A DNA stretch of 64,000 nucleotides from Opitutaceae bacterium (GCA_005792355.1 SXSC01000146.1:1-64000), one strand, 5' to 3'. Counted from the stretch's first letter, positions 40,723 through 49,193 are shown. Notes: a model not told the origin generated them from the sequence alone. Numbers and translations: made by a program.

Positions 40723-43425
40723 TTACGTGTGTTTCAGTTCGAGGTTCACGGTCTGGCCGGCCGGGAGGGCGAAGCGGCCGGGGGCGATCAACCTCAACGC
40801 GAGTTGCTCGTCGCGATGCACCACGAGTTCGCCGGCGGCGTTCGGGGGCAGCGTGAGGGTAAGCGTCCGGGCGCCGAGCGGTCCCTTGCCGGAAAACGCA
40901 ATCGGGCCGTGCGGGGTGTGCACCGTCAGCGCGAGGTCGGGCAGGTCGGCCAGTTGTGGGCGAATCTCGTAGCGCTTGAACGCCGGCTCCAGCAGGCGGA
41001 TGCCGGCCAGGCTCATCACGGCGACGTAGATCGGCGCGCAGCAGGCATGGCTCCAGTTGTTCGGCGTGTCGGGTTTTTTGCTGCCGCCGTAGAATTCCTC
41101 GATAGAATTGTTGAGCCGCACCGAGTTCATGGCGCCATAGACCTCGCGCAATTCCTTCACGACCACGTCGGGGCGACCGCCTTTGGCCAGGGCCCACCAG
41201 CCCCACGCCACCGGTTCCGTCGAGTTGTCGACGCCTAAATTCTTGGGCTTCGTTGCCAGCAGTTCCACGCTGCGCCCGATCGCGCCGCCCGGGCACTGGT
41301 CATACTCCACGGAGATGCCGAGGGTCATTTCGCTATAGTGCACATCGCCGTCTTCGCGCCACCAGGGCAGATTGTCCACAAAGGCGCCGTGTTCCTTGCT
41401 CCAGAAGCGGGCGATGGTGGCCTTTAGCACGCGTGCGCCGAGGCGCTCGATTTCGCCGGCGAGTTTCGTTTCACCAAAGGCGCGGCACATCGGGGCCATC
41501 GCCCGGCTGAGACTGGCGGCCCAGAAAAGGTTGAAGGCGCATTGCCGATCCCTCTGGTGCGGGAAACAACCGGAGAAGCCCACGTAAACAATCGGGAACA
41601 CGTAGTCGTCCTGATCCACCGGCAGCAAACCATCCGGATTCATTTTTCCGCGCAGGTAGTTCACCTGGCGCAACAGCCGCGGATAGGGTTCGCGCAGCGG
41701 CGCGAGGTCGCCCGTGTAGAGGTAGTAGTCCCAGCAGTCGAAGGTGAACCGAACTCCCATATCGAGGCACACGCCGCAATGCGTGGCCTCCAGCACCCGC
41801 TGGCCCCAACGAGTGAGCCGGTCATGCGAAGGCCAGGGCTCCATGAAGTAGCCCTCGGCCGTGCTGCCCTGGCTGAAGCTCCGGATAAAGCGCGCCACCT
41901 GTCGCTTCTCTCCCGCCAACGCGTAGATCGCGTGCCGGCACAGCGACATTCCGCCGGAATACTGGTTTCGCTCCCGGGCCATGCCGTCCACGAAGGTTTC
42001 CTGCGCGGCATTGCGCAGGGTGTTGGTCGCGGCATCGAAGACCCGTTGCACCACGGCATCCGAGGTGACGACGCGCGGTTCGTGCGGCCAGGGATACTCG
42101 CGCTTCAGGATGCCGGGGTTCGACACCACGACCGTGCCGCGTCCCGGATGCAGGTGGATTTGCATCCAGCGGAAGCAGTCAAAATCGAACCAGCGGAAGT
42201 GGTTCACCCCTTCCCGGCAGGTGAAGCGCGCCCATTTGTGATAATGCGTGTTCAACAGCGCGGGACCGCCCACTTGATGCCCGTCGAGCTGCATCATCTC
42301 CAGTGTCGTGCCCGCGGGAGCCTCGATCGTGATGCCCGGCCAGCCCACGGATTGCTCCGGCAGCGCGAAGGTCAGGGTCGTGCCGCGCTCGGGGTCGAGT
42401 TCGAGCCGCCACGCCTTATCTCCGGCGGGCTGGGCCGCCCGCGTGACTTCAGCCTGGTAGGCATTCGCCGGGCGCACGGCAAAATACTCGGCAATCGGCC
42501 GCCGCCACTTGATGCGGTGCTGCTCGACCAGCGGCGCCGCCGAAACCCACGTCTCGCGCATCAGGGGAATGAGGCGCGGGCGCAGCTCGAACTTGGAACG
42601 GGCCTCTGCGCCGTAGATGAACTTCCGTGGGCCGTGAATCCAGTTCATCACTTCGTTGGTCGGATCGGCGAAGATGGGCTGATTGGCCGGACACGGCGGC
42701 AAATACGGTTCCAGCCAGTCGGCATTCTCCACGAAGCCTTGCTCGTTCCATCCGTGTGGGTGCAGGCGGCCATCGAACTCCTCCTGCAGGGCGCGCATGA
42801 AGAACATGCGATGCTGTCCCGGTTTCCACGCCTGCGACAGGTGGCAGCGCCACGTATTGTCCGAAACCACGGTTTCGCGCCGGCCGTCGGCGTGCTCGAT
42901 CTCCAGCTTGAAGATAAAGCCCGCCCGCCCCATCGGGCACGTCGAGTCTCCCTGTCCGAAATAGAGCACCGTCGCCCCGATCGCGTTCTCACCCGCCGTC
43001 AACACCGCGGTGAGATCCATGGGGTCCACCTCCGCCCAGCGCGGGTCGCTGGGCGCCGGGCCCCACTGGATACGCCGCCCGTTTACCTCGAGGAGGTAGC
43101 GGCTGTCGCCGATGATCCAGCCGGTCGCTTTCTTCGGCTTCCCGTTCAGCCGCAGGACGCGGCGGAACAGGACAAAGGTGTTCGGCAGCATCCGGTCGCC
43201 GGGATACCACAGCCATTTGGCCGGAGAAAGATCCAGCGTGTCGCCGGGCGCCGACTCAAACGGCTTCACTGCAAACGGTGCCGCGGGCGCCCCCGGAGCG
43301 TCGGAGGACTTGGCGGCGTCGGCAGCCACCGCCGCCGGCGTGACGGCGGTCGATAACGCGACGAGACCGGAGGATTTCAGGAAGTCACGGCGAGGAATGC
43401 CGGCAGAGTGAGGTGATGGTTTCAT
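40723..43425 (-). CDS. Tat-exported alpha-L-rhamnosidase-like glycosidase (GH78-like)
   Basis: 900 aa from ATG 43425. A Tat leader (PRRDFLKSSGLVALSTAV) precedes N-terminal beta domains (FVLFRRVLRLNGKPKKATGW, RYLLEVNGRRIQWGP, ENAIGATVLYFGQGD) typical of the lectin-like region of Bac_rhamnosid proteins. The (alpha/alpha)6 catalytic barrel has FVDGMARERNQYSGG in place of the common DCPxRxExxxWTGD segment, and later FDCWDYYLYTGDLAPLREPY. A C-terminal beta domain closes the protein (FKRYEIRPQLADLPDL, FALPAGQTVNLELKHT). It would release L-rhamnose or a related 6-deoxysugar from exported glycans. Operon with the sulfatase 21 bp downstream. Confidence 0.82.
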   Translation of the reverse strand: MKPSPHSAGIPRRDFLKSSGLVALSTAVTPAAVAADAAKSSDAPGAPAAPFAVKPFESAPGDTLDLSPAKWLWYPGDRMLPNTFVLFRRVLRLNGKPKKATGWIIGDSRYLLEVNGRRIQWGPAPSDPRWAEVDPMDLTAVLTAGENAIGATVLYFGQGDSTCPMGRAGFIFKLEIEHADGRRETVVSDNTWRCHLSQAWKPGQHRMFFMRALQEEFDGRLHPHGWNEQGFVENADWLEPYLPPCPANQPIFADPTNEVMNWIHGPRKFIYGAEARSKFELRPRLIPLMRETWVSAAPLVEQHRIKWRRPIAEYFAVRPANAYQAEVTRAAQPAGDKAWRLELDPERGTTLTFALPEQSVGWPGITIEAPAGTTLEMMQLDGHQVGGPALLNTHYHKWARFTCREGVNHFRWFDFDCFRWMQIHLHPGRGTVVVSNPGILKREYPWPHEPRVVTSDAVVQRVFDAATNTLRNAAQETFVDGMARERNQYSGGMSLCRHAIYALAGEKRQVARFIRSFSQGSTAEGYFMEPWPSHDRLTRWGQRVLEATHCGVCLDMGVRFTFDCWDYYLYTGDLAPLREPYPRLLRQVNYLRGKMNPDGLLPVDQDDYVFPIVYVGFSGCFPHQRDRQCAFNLFWAASLSRAMAPMCRAFGETKLAGEIERLGARVLKATIARFWSKEHGAFVDNLPWWREDGDVHYSEMTLGISVEYDQCPGGAIGRSVELLATKPKNLGVDNSTEPVAWGWWALAKGGRPDVVVKELREVYGAMNSVRLNNSIEEFYGGSKKPDTPNNWSHACCAPIYVAVMSLAGIRLLEPAFKRYEIRPQLADLPDLALTVHTPHGPIAFSGKGPLGARTLTLTLPPNAAGELVVHRDEQLALRLIAPGRFALPAGQTVNLELKHT

Positions 43426-43438
43426 AAAAACGATGCGT

Positions 43439-43690
43439 TCAGGTTGTGCTTCGCCCCAGTAGGAAATTGCAGCCCAACGAGGGGAGTGGTTCATCGAGTG
43501 TGGCTTCGGCGTGGCCGTCTCGGATCGTGGTGGCCGGAGACCGCAACTGGCCCGCGACATCGATACCTGACCACGTGTAGCGGGTGAAATCACCGGCCAG
43601 CCGAATGGCCGCGGCGGGAGCGGGCGCGGTGCTGACGGCGCCTTGAAGGAAGCGCCGGCGGCTCAGGAAGGCGGAGTCAGCCGGGCACAT
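43439..43690 (-). pseudogene. Second Tat-leader stub, 83 aa
   Basis: SRRRFLQGAVSTAPAPAAAI is a Tat-type leader, followed by about 50 residues (FTRYTWSGIDVAGQLRSP, LPSLGCNFLLGRSTT) that look like the tail of a larger protein. Same pattern as 38932-39168: the two ends of an exported protein with its body missing. It ends 13 bp before the rhamnosidase start and starts about 50 bp after the receptor stop at 43742. Confidence 0.45.
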
Positions 43691-43741
43691 CGCGGTGGAA
43701 ACGGAAGCATCGACCGGCCGGTCGGGCGCGGCCTTGGCGGG

Positions 43742-45988
43742 TTACAGTTGCCGGCGCAGCGAGAGCAGGAAGTTGCGCGGCGGGTAGAGGTTGTTGCTCG
43801 ACTGTGCGATGCCGAACGAGGGCAGAAGCTTGTCGGTGACGTTGTTGACGTTGAAGGCGAGATTCCAACGACCGAACGTGTAGTCGGCGCCCAGGTCGAT
43901 GACGAAGCCGCCCGCGATGCGGTAGTTGTTGGACACTCGTCCGACAATGCTCGTCTGATAGGTCATGCCGCCCTTGATCCGGAAGCCGTCGGTGCGTTTG
44001 CCCCGCAGGTCATACGAGACGAACGACATCACCTTGTGGCGTGGCACGCCGGGCAACTCAGGGCTCCTCACGCTCGTGGTGGGATCGACCACGGACGTAT
44101 CCATGAGGGAGTAACCGCCCACCAGGGTCATCCCGGCCACCGGGGATCCGAAGAATTCCAACTCCCAGCCTTTGGCGCGATTGCCGCCCTGGAGGTAGTT
44201 TCGCCCACCGCCAGGTGCCGTGGGGTCGAATTGACCGAGCACGGCGTCCAGCGCCTGGATGTCGAAACGCGCGAGCGAGGCACTCACCTTGCCGTTGAGC
44301 AACTCGGTCTTGATCCCAAACTCCTCGTTGATGCGGATGGGCGTGGCGGAGAAGAACTGCTGCCGCGGGTCCGCCAATCCAATTGAGCCGAAGACCGGAA
44401 CCTGCGAGGTCGGCGCGCCCGCTTCGCTTTTCACGGCATAGAGTGCCAGCGTCCGGGTGGGCTTGAACGTGATCCCATACATCGGGCTGTCGATGTTGGC
44501 GGGATCGGGCGAGACAACCGCGCGGTTGTTGCGCCGGTCTTCCAGCTTTTGCCCGACCGCGGTATCCCGCCGCAGCCCGGCGGTGACGATGATGCGGTCA
44601 TTCCAAAATCTGGACTGATGGTTGGCAAAGTAGCCGATCGACCGGTTCCGCGTCACCTGATTGCTGAGAAGCACCGGTGCGCCCAACGGCATGTCATTAT
44701 TGGGCAGGTAGACGTTCAGGTCTCCGATCGATCCTTGAGAGGTCTGGCTGTCGCTCCGGGTCCGATTCACCTCGTATCCGGCCAGCGTCTGGTGAGTGCC
44801 GCCGAGCACGTTGTATTTCAGGACCAGGTCACCCTGCGCGGACAGCAGATTCTGGGCGGCGTAGCTCAGCTGATAGGTTGGGCGGGTCAGATAGACATAG
44901 CCGTCGGCTCCGATATAGTGGACGTGGGTCGGGCGGGCCTTCGGGGTATCGATGTCGGTCCATTGCCGCATCAGGTTCTGGCGGAAGGAGAGGTTGTCCG
45001 TGAAGGCGTGGGTGAACGTCAGGAAGAGGTTCTCGACCCGCTGCACGCGCCCCTCGAGCTTGCGGTCGTTGGTGTTGAGCTTGAGCGGGGCCCAGCGCGG
45101 CGTGAGGCTGATCTTCGGGGTCGCTCCGCCCCGGATATCGAGAGGATTGCTCGTGCCATCACGGACGAACGCGAGGTAGACGTTTGCCTCGTTGCTGGTG
45201 GTCACCGCGTCGAGATACTCCGCCTCGACGAGCAGATTGGTCTTGTCCGAAATGCGCCAGTTCACCGAGGGGTTCACGCCGAACTTGTGCAGTCCGTCCT
45301 CGAAGTCGCGCCAGCCGCCGCCGGTCTGGTAGGCAGTCACCAGCCGGTAGGTGAGCTTCTTGCTGTCGGCCGTGATCGGCCCGCCCATGTCCAACTCGCC
45401 GCGGAACATGCCGTAGCTGCCGGCGGCCGCGCCGATCGTGATGGCCTGCTTGTCGAGCGGCTTCTTCGTGATGCGATTCACCAAACCGCCCGACTCGGAC
45501 GAGCCGGCGATCGCGGCGGCCGGGCCCTTGACGATCTCGATCCGATCGAGGGCGAAATTGTCGGAAACGTAGCCGCTCGTCCTGAACCCGTTGCGGTAGG
45601 CGTTGAAGGCGGGAAATCCCCGGATGACCGAGCCGTCGTTCACGTTCTGGCGATAGCTGACGTTGGGGATGTAGGCGACCGCCTGCGCGTAGTCGAAGGC
45701 GCCGATGTCGCGCATCAGGGCCGAGGTGACCACGCTGACCGACTGCGGGATGTCGATGATCGGGGTCTTGAGGCGCGTGGCGGAGGAAAACGACGAGACG
45801 CCGTAGCCGGACAATTCGGATGTGTCGGTGACCTTGAACGCCTCAAGTTTGATGGCCTCCTCGCCCTTGTCGGGCTTTCTGGCCTCGACGGCCTGGGCGA
45901 GAAGCGACGGAGTGCTGGAGCAAGCAGCGGCAAGCGCGAGGGCGAGCGCGATGGAACGGTTCTGGTGGTGGCAGGGTGATGTTTTCAT
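43742..45988 (-). CDS. TonB-dependent receptor, siderophore-receptor type, 748 aa
   Basis: Start ATG 45988 (the open frame to 46135 runs through the promoter). Signal peptide to about residue 32, then EAIKLEAFKVTDTSELSGYG, plug (IDIPQSVSVVTSALMRDIGA, VIRGFPAFNAYRNGFRTSG, LDRIEIVKGPAAAIAGSSES) and a barrel that ends NFLLSLRRQL, without the usual terminal Phe or Trp. The plug pattern is that of FhuE/ferrichrome-type receptors. It is preceded by element copy 3 and followed by the Tat stub, rhamnosidase and sulfatase on the same strand. Confidence 0.9.
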   Translation of the reverse strand: MKTSPCHHQNRSIALALALAAACSSTPSLLAQAVEARKPDKGEEAIKLEAFKVTDTSELSGYGVSSFSSATRLKTPIIDIPQSVSVVTSALMRDIGAFDYAQAVAYIPNVSYRQNVNDGSVIRGFPAFNAYRNGFRTSGYVSDNFALDRIEIVKGPAAAIAGSSESGGLVNRITKKPLDKQAITIGAAAGSYGMFRGELDMGGPITADSKKLTYRLVTAYQTGGGWRDFEDGLHKFGVNPSVNWRISDKTNLLVEAEYLDAVTTSNEANVYLAFVRDGTSNPLDIRGGATPKISLTPRWAPLKLNTNDRKLEGRVQRVENLFLTFTHAFTDNLSFRQNLMRQWTDIDTPKARPTHVHYIGADGYVYLTRPTYQLSYAAQNLLSAQGDLVLKYNVLGGTHQTLAGYEVNRTRSDSQTSQGSIGDLNVYLPNNDMPLGAPVLLSNQVTRNRSIGYFANHQSRFWNDRIIVTAGLRRDTAVGQKLEDRRNNRAVVSPDPANIDSPMYGITFKPTRTLALYAVKSEAGAPTSQVPVFGSIGLADPRQQFFSATPIRINEEFGIKTELLNGKVSASLARFDIQALDAVLGQFDPTAPGGGRNYLQGGNRAKGWELEFFGSPVAGMTLVGGYSLMDTSVVDPTTSVRSPELPGVPRHKVMSFVSYDLRGKRTDGFRIKGGMTYQTSIVGRVSNNYRIAGGFVIDLGADYTFGRWNLAFNVNNVTDKLLPSFGIAQSSNNLYPPRNFLLSLRRQL

Positions 45989-46107
45989 GGAGGGCAGAGT
46001 GGGTGGGTGCTGAGGGGAGGTGGGAGGGGTTGGTGCGAACGGCAGTCGCTCGCGGGGGAGATTGACGGGCGGGGCCGCAGATTTTTCGGGTCGGCGGGCC
46101 GCGGGTG

Positions 46108-46172
46108 ATAGTATCGCATCCGCCAGTCCCGTCACTGCGGTTTTGAGGCGCCGTTCCTCAGGTTTTTCGTCA
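46108..46172 (-). promoter_or_regulatory. Conserved receptor-promoter element, copy 3
   Basis: Minus strand: block TGACGAAAAACCTGAGG (46156-46172), -35 GTGACG (46130-46135), 16-bp spacer in which the palindrome is degenerate (ACTGGCGGAT), -10 TACTAT (46108-46113). It lies 120 bp before the receptor start at 45988. Confidence 0.75.
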
Positions 46173-46263
46173 TGCGACCTCGGCTGCCCGCGTCACCACT
46201 CATGCGGCAGACGCTCGGCTGAACGCGGCCGTCCCTGAGCGGCCGCAGCCAGCCCGCCGTTGC

Positions 46264-46522
46264 TCAGGCCACTTCCTTGCCGCGAAATTCGCCCGGCGTC
46301 AGCCCGTAGGCGCTCTTGAACGCGGCCTGCAGGTAGTGGCTGTAGGCAAACCCCGTCTGCTGGGCGATCACGTCGATCGTCAGCTCGGTCTCGCGGAGGA
46401 GGCGCTCCACCTCGCGGAAGCGCACGCGGAGAATTTCCTCCTTCGGGGTGCGGCCGATCGCAGCCTTCATCCGGCGATCGAGGGTGCTGCGTGAGGCATT
46501 CAATTTCCGGCAGAGGTCGTCA
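46264..46522 (-). pseudogene. 3' fragment of a duplicated XylR-type regulator
   Basis: Codes for DDLCRKLNASRSTLDRRMKA through GEFRGKEVA, nearly identical to the AraC-type HTH end of the intact regulator at 47679-48842 (differences include GLTPG for GQTPG). The sensor domain is missing; at 46522 the match breaks into a hairpin repeat. Without upstream signals it is a relic of a regulator duplication. Confidence 0.8.
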
Positions 46523-46526
46523 CCAC

Positions 46527-46571
46527 GCATCGCGTGATGCCTGAGCGGGTTCATCACGCGGAGCGTGATGA
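46527..46571. repeat. Two REP-like hairpins at the regulator breakpoint
   Basis: GCATC-GCGT-GATGC at 46527-46540 is followed by a perfect 9-bp stem, TCATCACGC (46551-46559) with GCGTGATGA (46563-46571), loop GGA. They begin within 5 bp of the point where the duplicated regulator loses similarity, so they mark or caused the break. Confidence 0.6.
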
Positions 46572-46685
46572 CTACAATGCAGGGCCTCGCGGGCCAGCGG
46601 AAGGCTATCGACTTGAATTTGGCCAAGCGCCACGCGGCACCACTGGAGATTTGACCCTGCGCCCTGCACCACGCACGTTGGGCCG

Positions 46686-46973
46686 ATGCGACTCACCTCC
46701 GAAACGGCCCAAGCCATCCGCGATGAGGTCAGCCGGGCTGACCCGCAGGCGGAGATCTGGCTTTTTGGCTCGCGGGTGAATGACGAGGCGCGCGGTGGCG
46801 ACATCGACCTATTGGTGGTCTCCGAGCAGATCACCTTCCCGGACGAACTTCAGCTGCGCACCGCCCTTCTTGATCGGATCGGCTGGCAACGGTTGGATCT
46901 CATCGTGCGGGGCCGCGAACAATTGCGTGAGCCGATCGCCGCTTTGGCGCTGGAAACGGGAATCAAGCTATGA
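46686..46973 (+). CDS. MNT-type nucleotidyltransferase antitoxin
   Basis: 95 aa, minimal nucleotidyltransferase fold: FGSR (27-30) and GGDIDLLVV (37-45) give the GSx(n)DxD active site. In MNT/HEPN pairs this protein AMPylates or otherwise modifies the HEPN toxin to silence it. Its TGA overlaps the ATG of the HEPN gene (ATGA, 46970-46973), so translation is coupled. The operon points against its neighbours and sits between two copies of the regulator 3' end, as an inserted unit would. Confidence 0.85.
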   Translation: MRLTSETAQAIRDEVSRADPQAEIWLFGSRVNDEARGGDIDLLVVSEQITFPDELQLRTALLDRIGWQRLDLIVRGREQLREPIAALALETGIKL

Positions 46974-47422
46974 ACCCCGAGACACCGCGCCGTCTCCTGG
47001 ATCACGCTTTGGTTGAGCTCGAGGCGGCGAGAAGGCATCTCGATTTCTCCGCCGAGCGGGTGCGAAACCTGCCCGGTGACCTGCAACTGATCTCAGAAGC
47101 GCAGTTGGAGAGCGCGGAAGCGTTCACGAGTCGGTTTGCGCGCACGGTCGATCTCTTGGTCAACAAGGTCCTCCGGGGCCTCGATCGCGTCGAACTTAAG
47201 CCGCCTGGAACCCTGCTGGATGTCGTCAACGGGGCCGAACAGCGTGGTTTTGTCGCATCGGCCGCCACCTTGCGGGAGATGAAGATGGTGCGCAATGAAG
47301 TGGCTCATGACTATGCTGGAACCCGACTCGCGGCGGTCTTTGCCTATTGCCGGGAGCGAAAACCCGCACTCGACGAAATCTGCGGCCACGTGCGTGACTA
47401 TGTCCGCAATCTGCCGGCCTAG
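46970..47422 (+). CDS. HEPN-domain toxin
   Basis: 150 aa, all-helical HEPN protein. The RNase motif RxxxxH is R108-NEVA-H113 followed by DY (RNEVAHDY), which is typical of active HEPN toxins of MNT/HEPN systems that cleave RNA. The stop TAG is the first three bases of a 15-bp inverted-repeat arm (47420-47434), so the C-terminus was set by that element or the element landed on the stop. Partner: the MNT gene immediately upstream. Confidence 0.85.
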   Translation: MNPETPRRLLDHALVELEAARRHLDFSAERVRNLPGDLQLISEAQLESAEAFTSRFARTVDLLVNKVLRGLDRVELKPPGTLLDVVNGAEQRGFVASAATLREMKMVRNEVAHDYAGTRLAAVFAYCRERKPALDEICGHVRDYVRNLPA

Positions 47423-47508
47423 CAGCCCGTCGGACTTCGAAAATCAGGCTTGGGGGTGATTTTCCGGAATTTTGCCGGCAACGGGGGCCCGACTCCGACG
47501 GGCTGCTA
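47420..47508. repeat. 89-bp palindromic element (15-bp perfect inverted ends)
   Basis: TAGCAGCCCGTCGGA at 47420-47434 is repeated exactly inverted at 47494-47508, with 59 bp between. The left arm contains the stop of the HEPN gene; the right arm abuts the sequence that leads to element copy 4. Size and structure fit a MITE or REP-like unit. The T-run needed for a simple terminator is absent. Confidence 0.75.
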
Positions 47509-47522
47509 GGCGAATGCCATCG

Positions 47523-47587
47523 ATAGTATCGTTTCCGGAAATCCCGTCACTGCGGTTATGCGGTGCCGTTCCTCAGGTTTTTCATCA
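47523..47587 (-). promoter_or_regulatory. Conserved receptor-promoter element, copy 4 (orphan)
   Basis: Minus strand: block TGATGAAAAACCTGAGG (47571-47587), -35 GTGACG (47545-47550), 16-bp spacer with TTTCCGGAAA, -10 TACTAT (47523-47528). No receptor follows; transcription would run antisense into the HEPN/MNT genes. It must once have served a receptor now lost. Confidence 0.7.
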
Positions 47588-47678
47588 TGCGATCTTTGAC
47601 GGCCCCCTTGTCCCCGCAACACGCCGCAGGTGCTCGCCGAACCACCGTCGCCTCTCGGCGAGCCGGCCCCGCCGTTGC

Positions 47679-48842
47679 TCAGGCCACTTCCTTGCCGCGA
47701 AATTCGCCCGGCGTCTGGCCGTAGGCGCTCTTGAACGCGGCCTGCAGGTAGTGGCTGTAGGCAAACCCCGTCTGCTGGGCGATCACGTCGATCGTCAGCT
47801 CGGTCTCGCGGAGGAGGCGCTCCACCTCGCGGAAGCGCACGCGGAGAATCTCCTCCTTCGGGGTGCGGCCGATCGCCGCCTTCATCCGGCGATCGAGGGT
47901 GCTGCGCGAGGCATTCAATTTCCGGCAGAGGTCGTCAACATTCAGCCCGGCAGCGGCGTTCTCGCGAATGATCCGCGCGGCGTGGGCGACAAGGCGATCC
48001 GTGATGACGAATTCATCCGAAGAGGCGCGGACCACGATCCCCTTGGGCGGAAACAATGTCTCGCCCTTCGGCCGCGCACCGCCGCGCATGAGGCGCGCAA
48101 GGAGTTCCGCCGCGGCAAAACCGACCGTCGCGCCGTCGAAGCGCACACTGGTCAGCGGCGGGTTGGCGAACGCGCACAGGGTCTCCTCGTTTTCCGCGCC
48201 GACCACCGCGACCTCTTCCGGCACCGGGATGCCCGCGCGCTGGCAGGCATCGAGCAGGCGGACGCCGAGTTGGTCGTTGGCGGCAAAGATGCCCACGGGC
48301 TTCGGCAACGCGGAGAGCCACGCGATCAGCCGGGTCTGGCCCTTTTCCCAGTCGGCCGCGCGATCGGAGATCGGCTCCGGCAGCAGCGAACAAGCGCCGC
48401 CGCGCTGCTCCACGGCCGTGACAAAATTCTGCACGCGCTCCTCAAAGAAGCGTTCGGTGTGCAGGCTGTAGGCGGCAAAATTCCGGTAGCCACGGTCGAA
48501 GAAATGCTCGGCGACCATCTGTCCGATCAGCCGGTTGTCCATGCCGACAAACGGGAGAGGGCTCTTCAGGTAGGTCGCGCGCAGCTCGACGGCCGGGAGC
48601 CCTGTCGCGGCGATCACGTCGGCCATTTCCTGCGTGAACGTGCGCGTGAGGATGCCGTCGCCGTCCCAGTTCTTCAGCCAGGGCGGCGGGCCGGACTCCA
48701 GCGCGCGCAGCTCGATGAAGCACGACCAAGGGCCGTGCGCCGCGACGTAGCGCCGCACTCCGGCGAGGAGTTCGCGGGTGTAGGTGCGCGTGGTTTCGAC
48801 CAGGAGCGCGACGCGGGGAGGACGCCGACGGCGGGAGGCCAT
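47679..48842 (-). CDS. XylR-type transcriptional regulator (LacI-like sensor plus AraC HTH)
   Basis: 387 aa from ATG 48842. Residues ~10-270 form a periplasmic-binding-protein-like sugar sensor (PRVALLVETTRTYTRELLAG, VGMDNRLIGQMVAEHFFDRG, GIFAANDQLGVRLLDACQRA, EEVAVVGAENEETLCAFANP). Residues ~285-387 are an AraC double HTH (LNVDDLCRKLNASRSTLDRR, IDVIAQQTGFAYSHYLQAAF). This is the layout of XylR of E. coli, which has no N-terminal LacI HTH. It is divergent from the locus B receptor, with element copy 5 starting 9 bp upstream of its start codon, so it most likely controls that element and itself. Two truncated paralogues (31965, 46264) show repeated duplication. Confidence 0.9.
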   Translation of the reverse strand: MASRRRRPPRVALLVETTRTYTRELLAGVRRYVAAHGPWSCFIELRALESGPPPWLKNWDGDGILTRTFTQEMADVIAATGLPAVELRATYLKSPLPFVGMDNRLIGQMVAEHFFDRGYRNFAAYSLHTERFFEERVQNFVTAVEQRGGACSLLPEPISDRAADWEKGQTRLIAWLSALPKPVGIFAANDQLGVRLLDACQRAGIPVPEEVAVVGAENEETLCAFANPPLTSVRFDGATVGFAAAELLARLMRGGARPKGETLFPPKGIVVRASSDEFVITDRLVAHAARIIRENAAAGLNVDDLCRKLNASRSTLDRRMKAAIGRTPKEEILRVRFREVERLLRETELTIDVIAQQTGFAYSHYLQAAFKSAYGQTPGEFRGKEVA

Positions 48843-48851
48843 AAAAAGGGG

Positions 48852-48917
48852 TGACGAAAAACCTGAGGTTTCCTGACTAAAGAGTGCAGTGACGGCGACT
48901 GCCAATCCGATTATGCT
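48852..48917 (+). promoter_or_regulatory. Conserved receptor-promoter element, copy 5
   Basis: Plus strand: block TGACGAAAAACCTGAGG (48852-48868), -35 GTGACG (48889-48894), 17-bp spacer, -10 TATGCT (48912-48917). It lies between the intact regulator and the locus B PfpI stub/receptor. It is the mirror image of locus A and the only copy still beside an intact regulator. Confidence 0.78.
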
Positions 48918-48925
48918 GCGAGTCC

Positions 48926-49111
48926 ATGACTCCTCCATTCCACGGCAAGGCACTCATCGTGGTGGGCGACGCGGCTGAGACGCTCGACACCCTCTATCCC
49001 TACTACCGGCTTTTTGTCTTCTTCAATGTGCCGTTCTCTTCCCGAGCCGCCGGAGGTTTCCCCTCGAAGCTTCCGGCGGCCTCGGGTTCCACGAATCGAC
49101 TGAAACCTTAG
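48926..49111 (+). pseudogene. 5' stub of a DJ-1/PfpI-type gene, locus B
   Basis: ATG 48926 begins MTPPFHGKALIVVGDAAETL then DTLYPYYRL, the recognisable start of DJ-1/PfpI family proteins. After 28 codons it changes to unrelated sequence and stops at 49111. A long imperfect hairpin (about 49041-49087, arms CCGCCGGA/TCCGGCGG) lies in the unrelated part. Break points differ from locus A, so the two stubs were truncated independently. Confidence 0.6.
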
Positions 49112-49132
49112 AAATCGAACAACATGCATCGT

Positions 49133-49141
49133 CCCCCCCCC
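49133..49141 (+). repeat. C9 homopolymer within the receptor start region
   Basis: ATG 49124 followed by CAT CGT and then nine C. With eight C the frame would read MHRPPPKILRLRSALLLALN and continue directly into the receptor, giving the same leader as the locus A paralogue. With nine C the start is out of frame. Slipped-strand phase variation or a base-calling error are the two simple readings. Confidence 0.75.
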
Positions 49142-49193
49142 GAAGATTCTCCGCCTGCGCAGCGCCCTGCTGCTTGCCCTGAACCTGGCGGCG

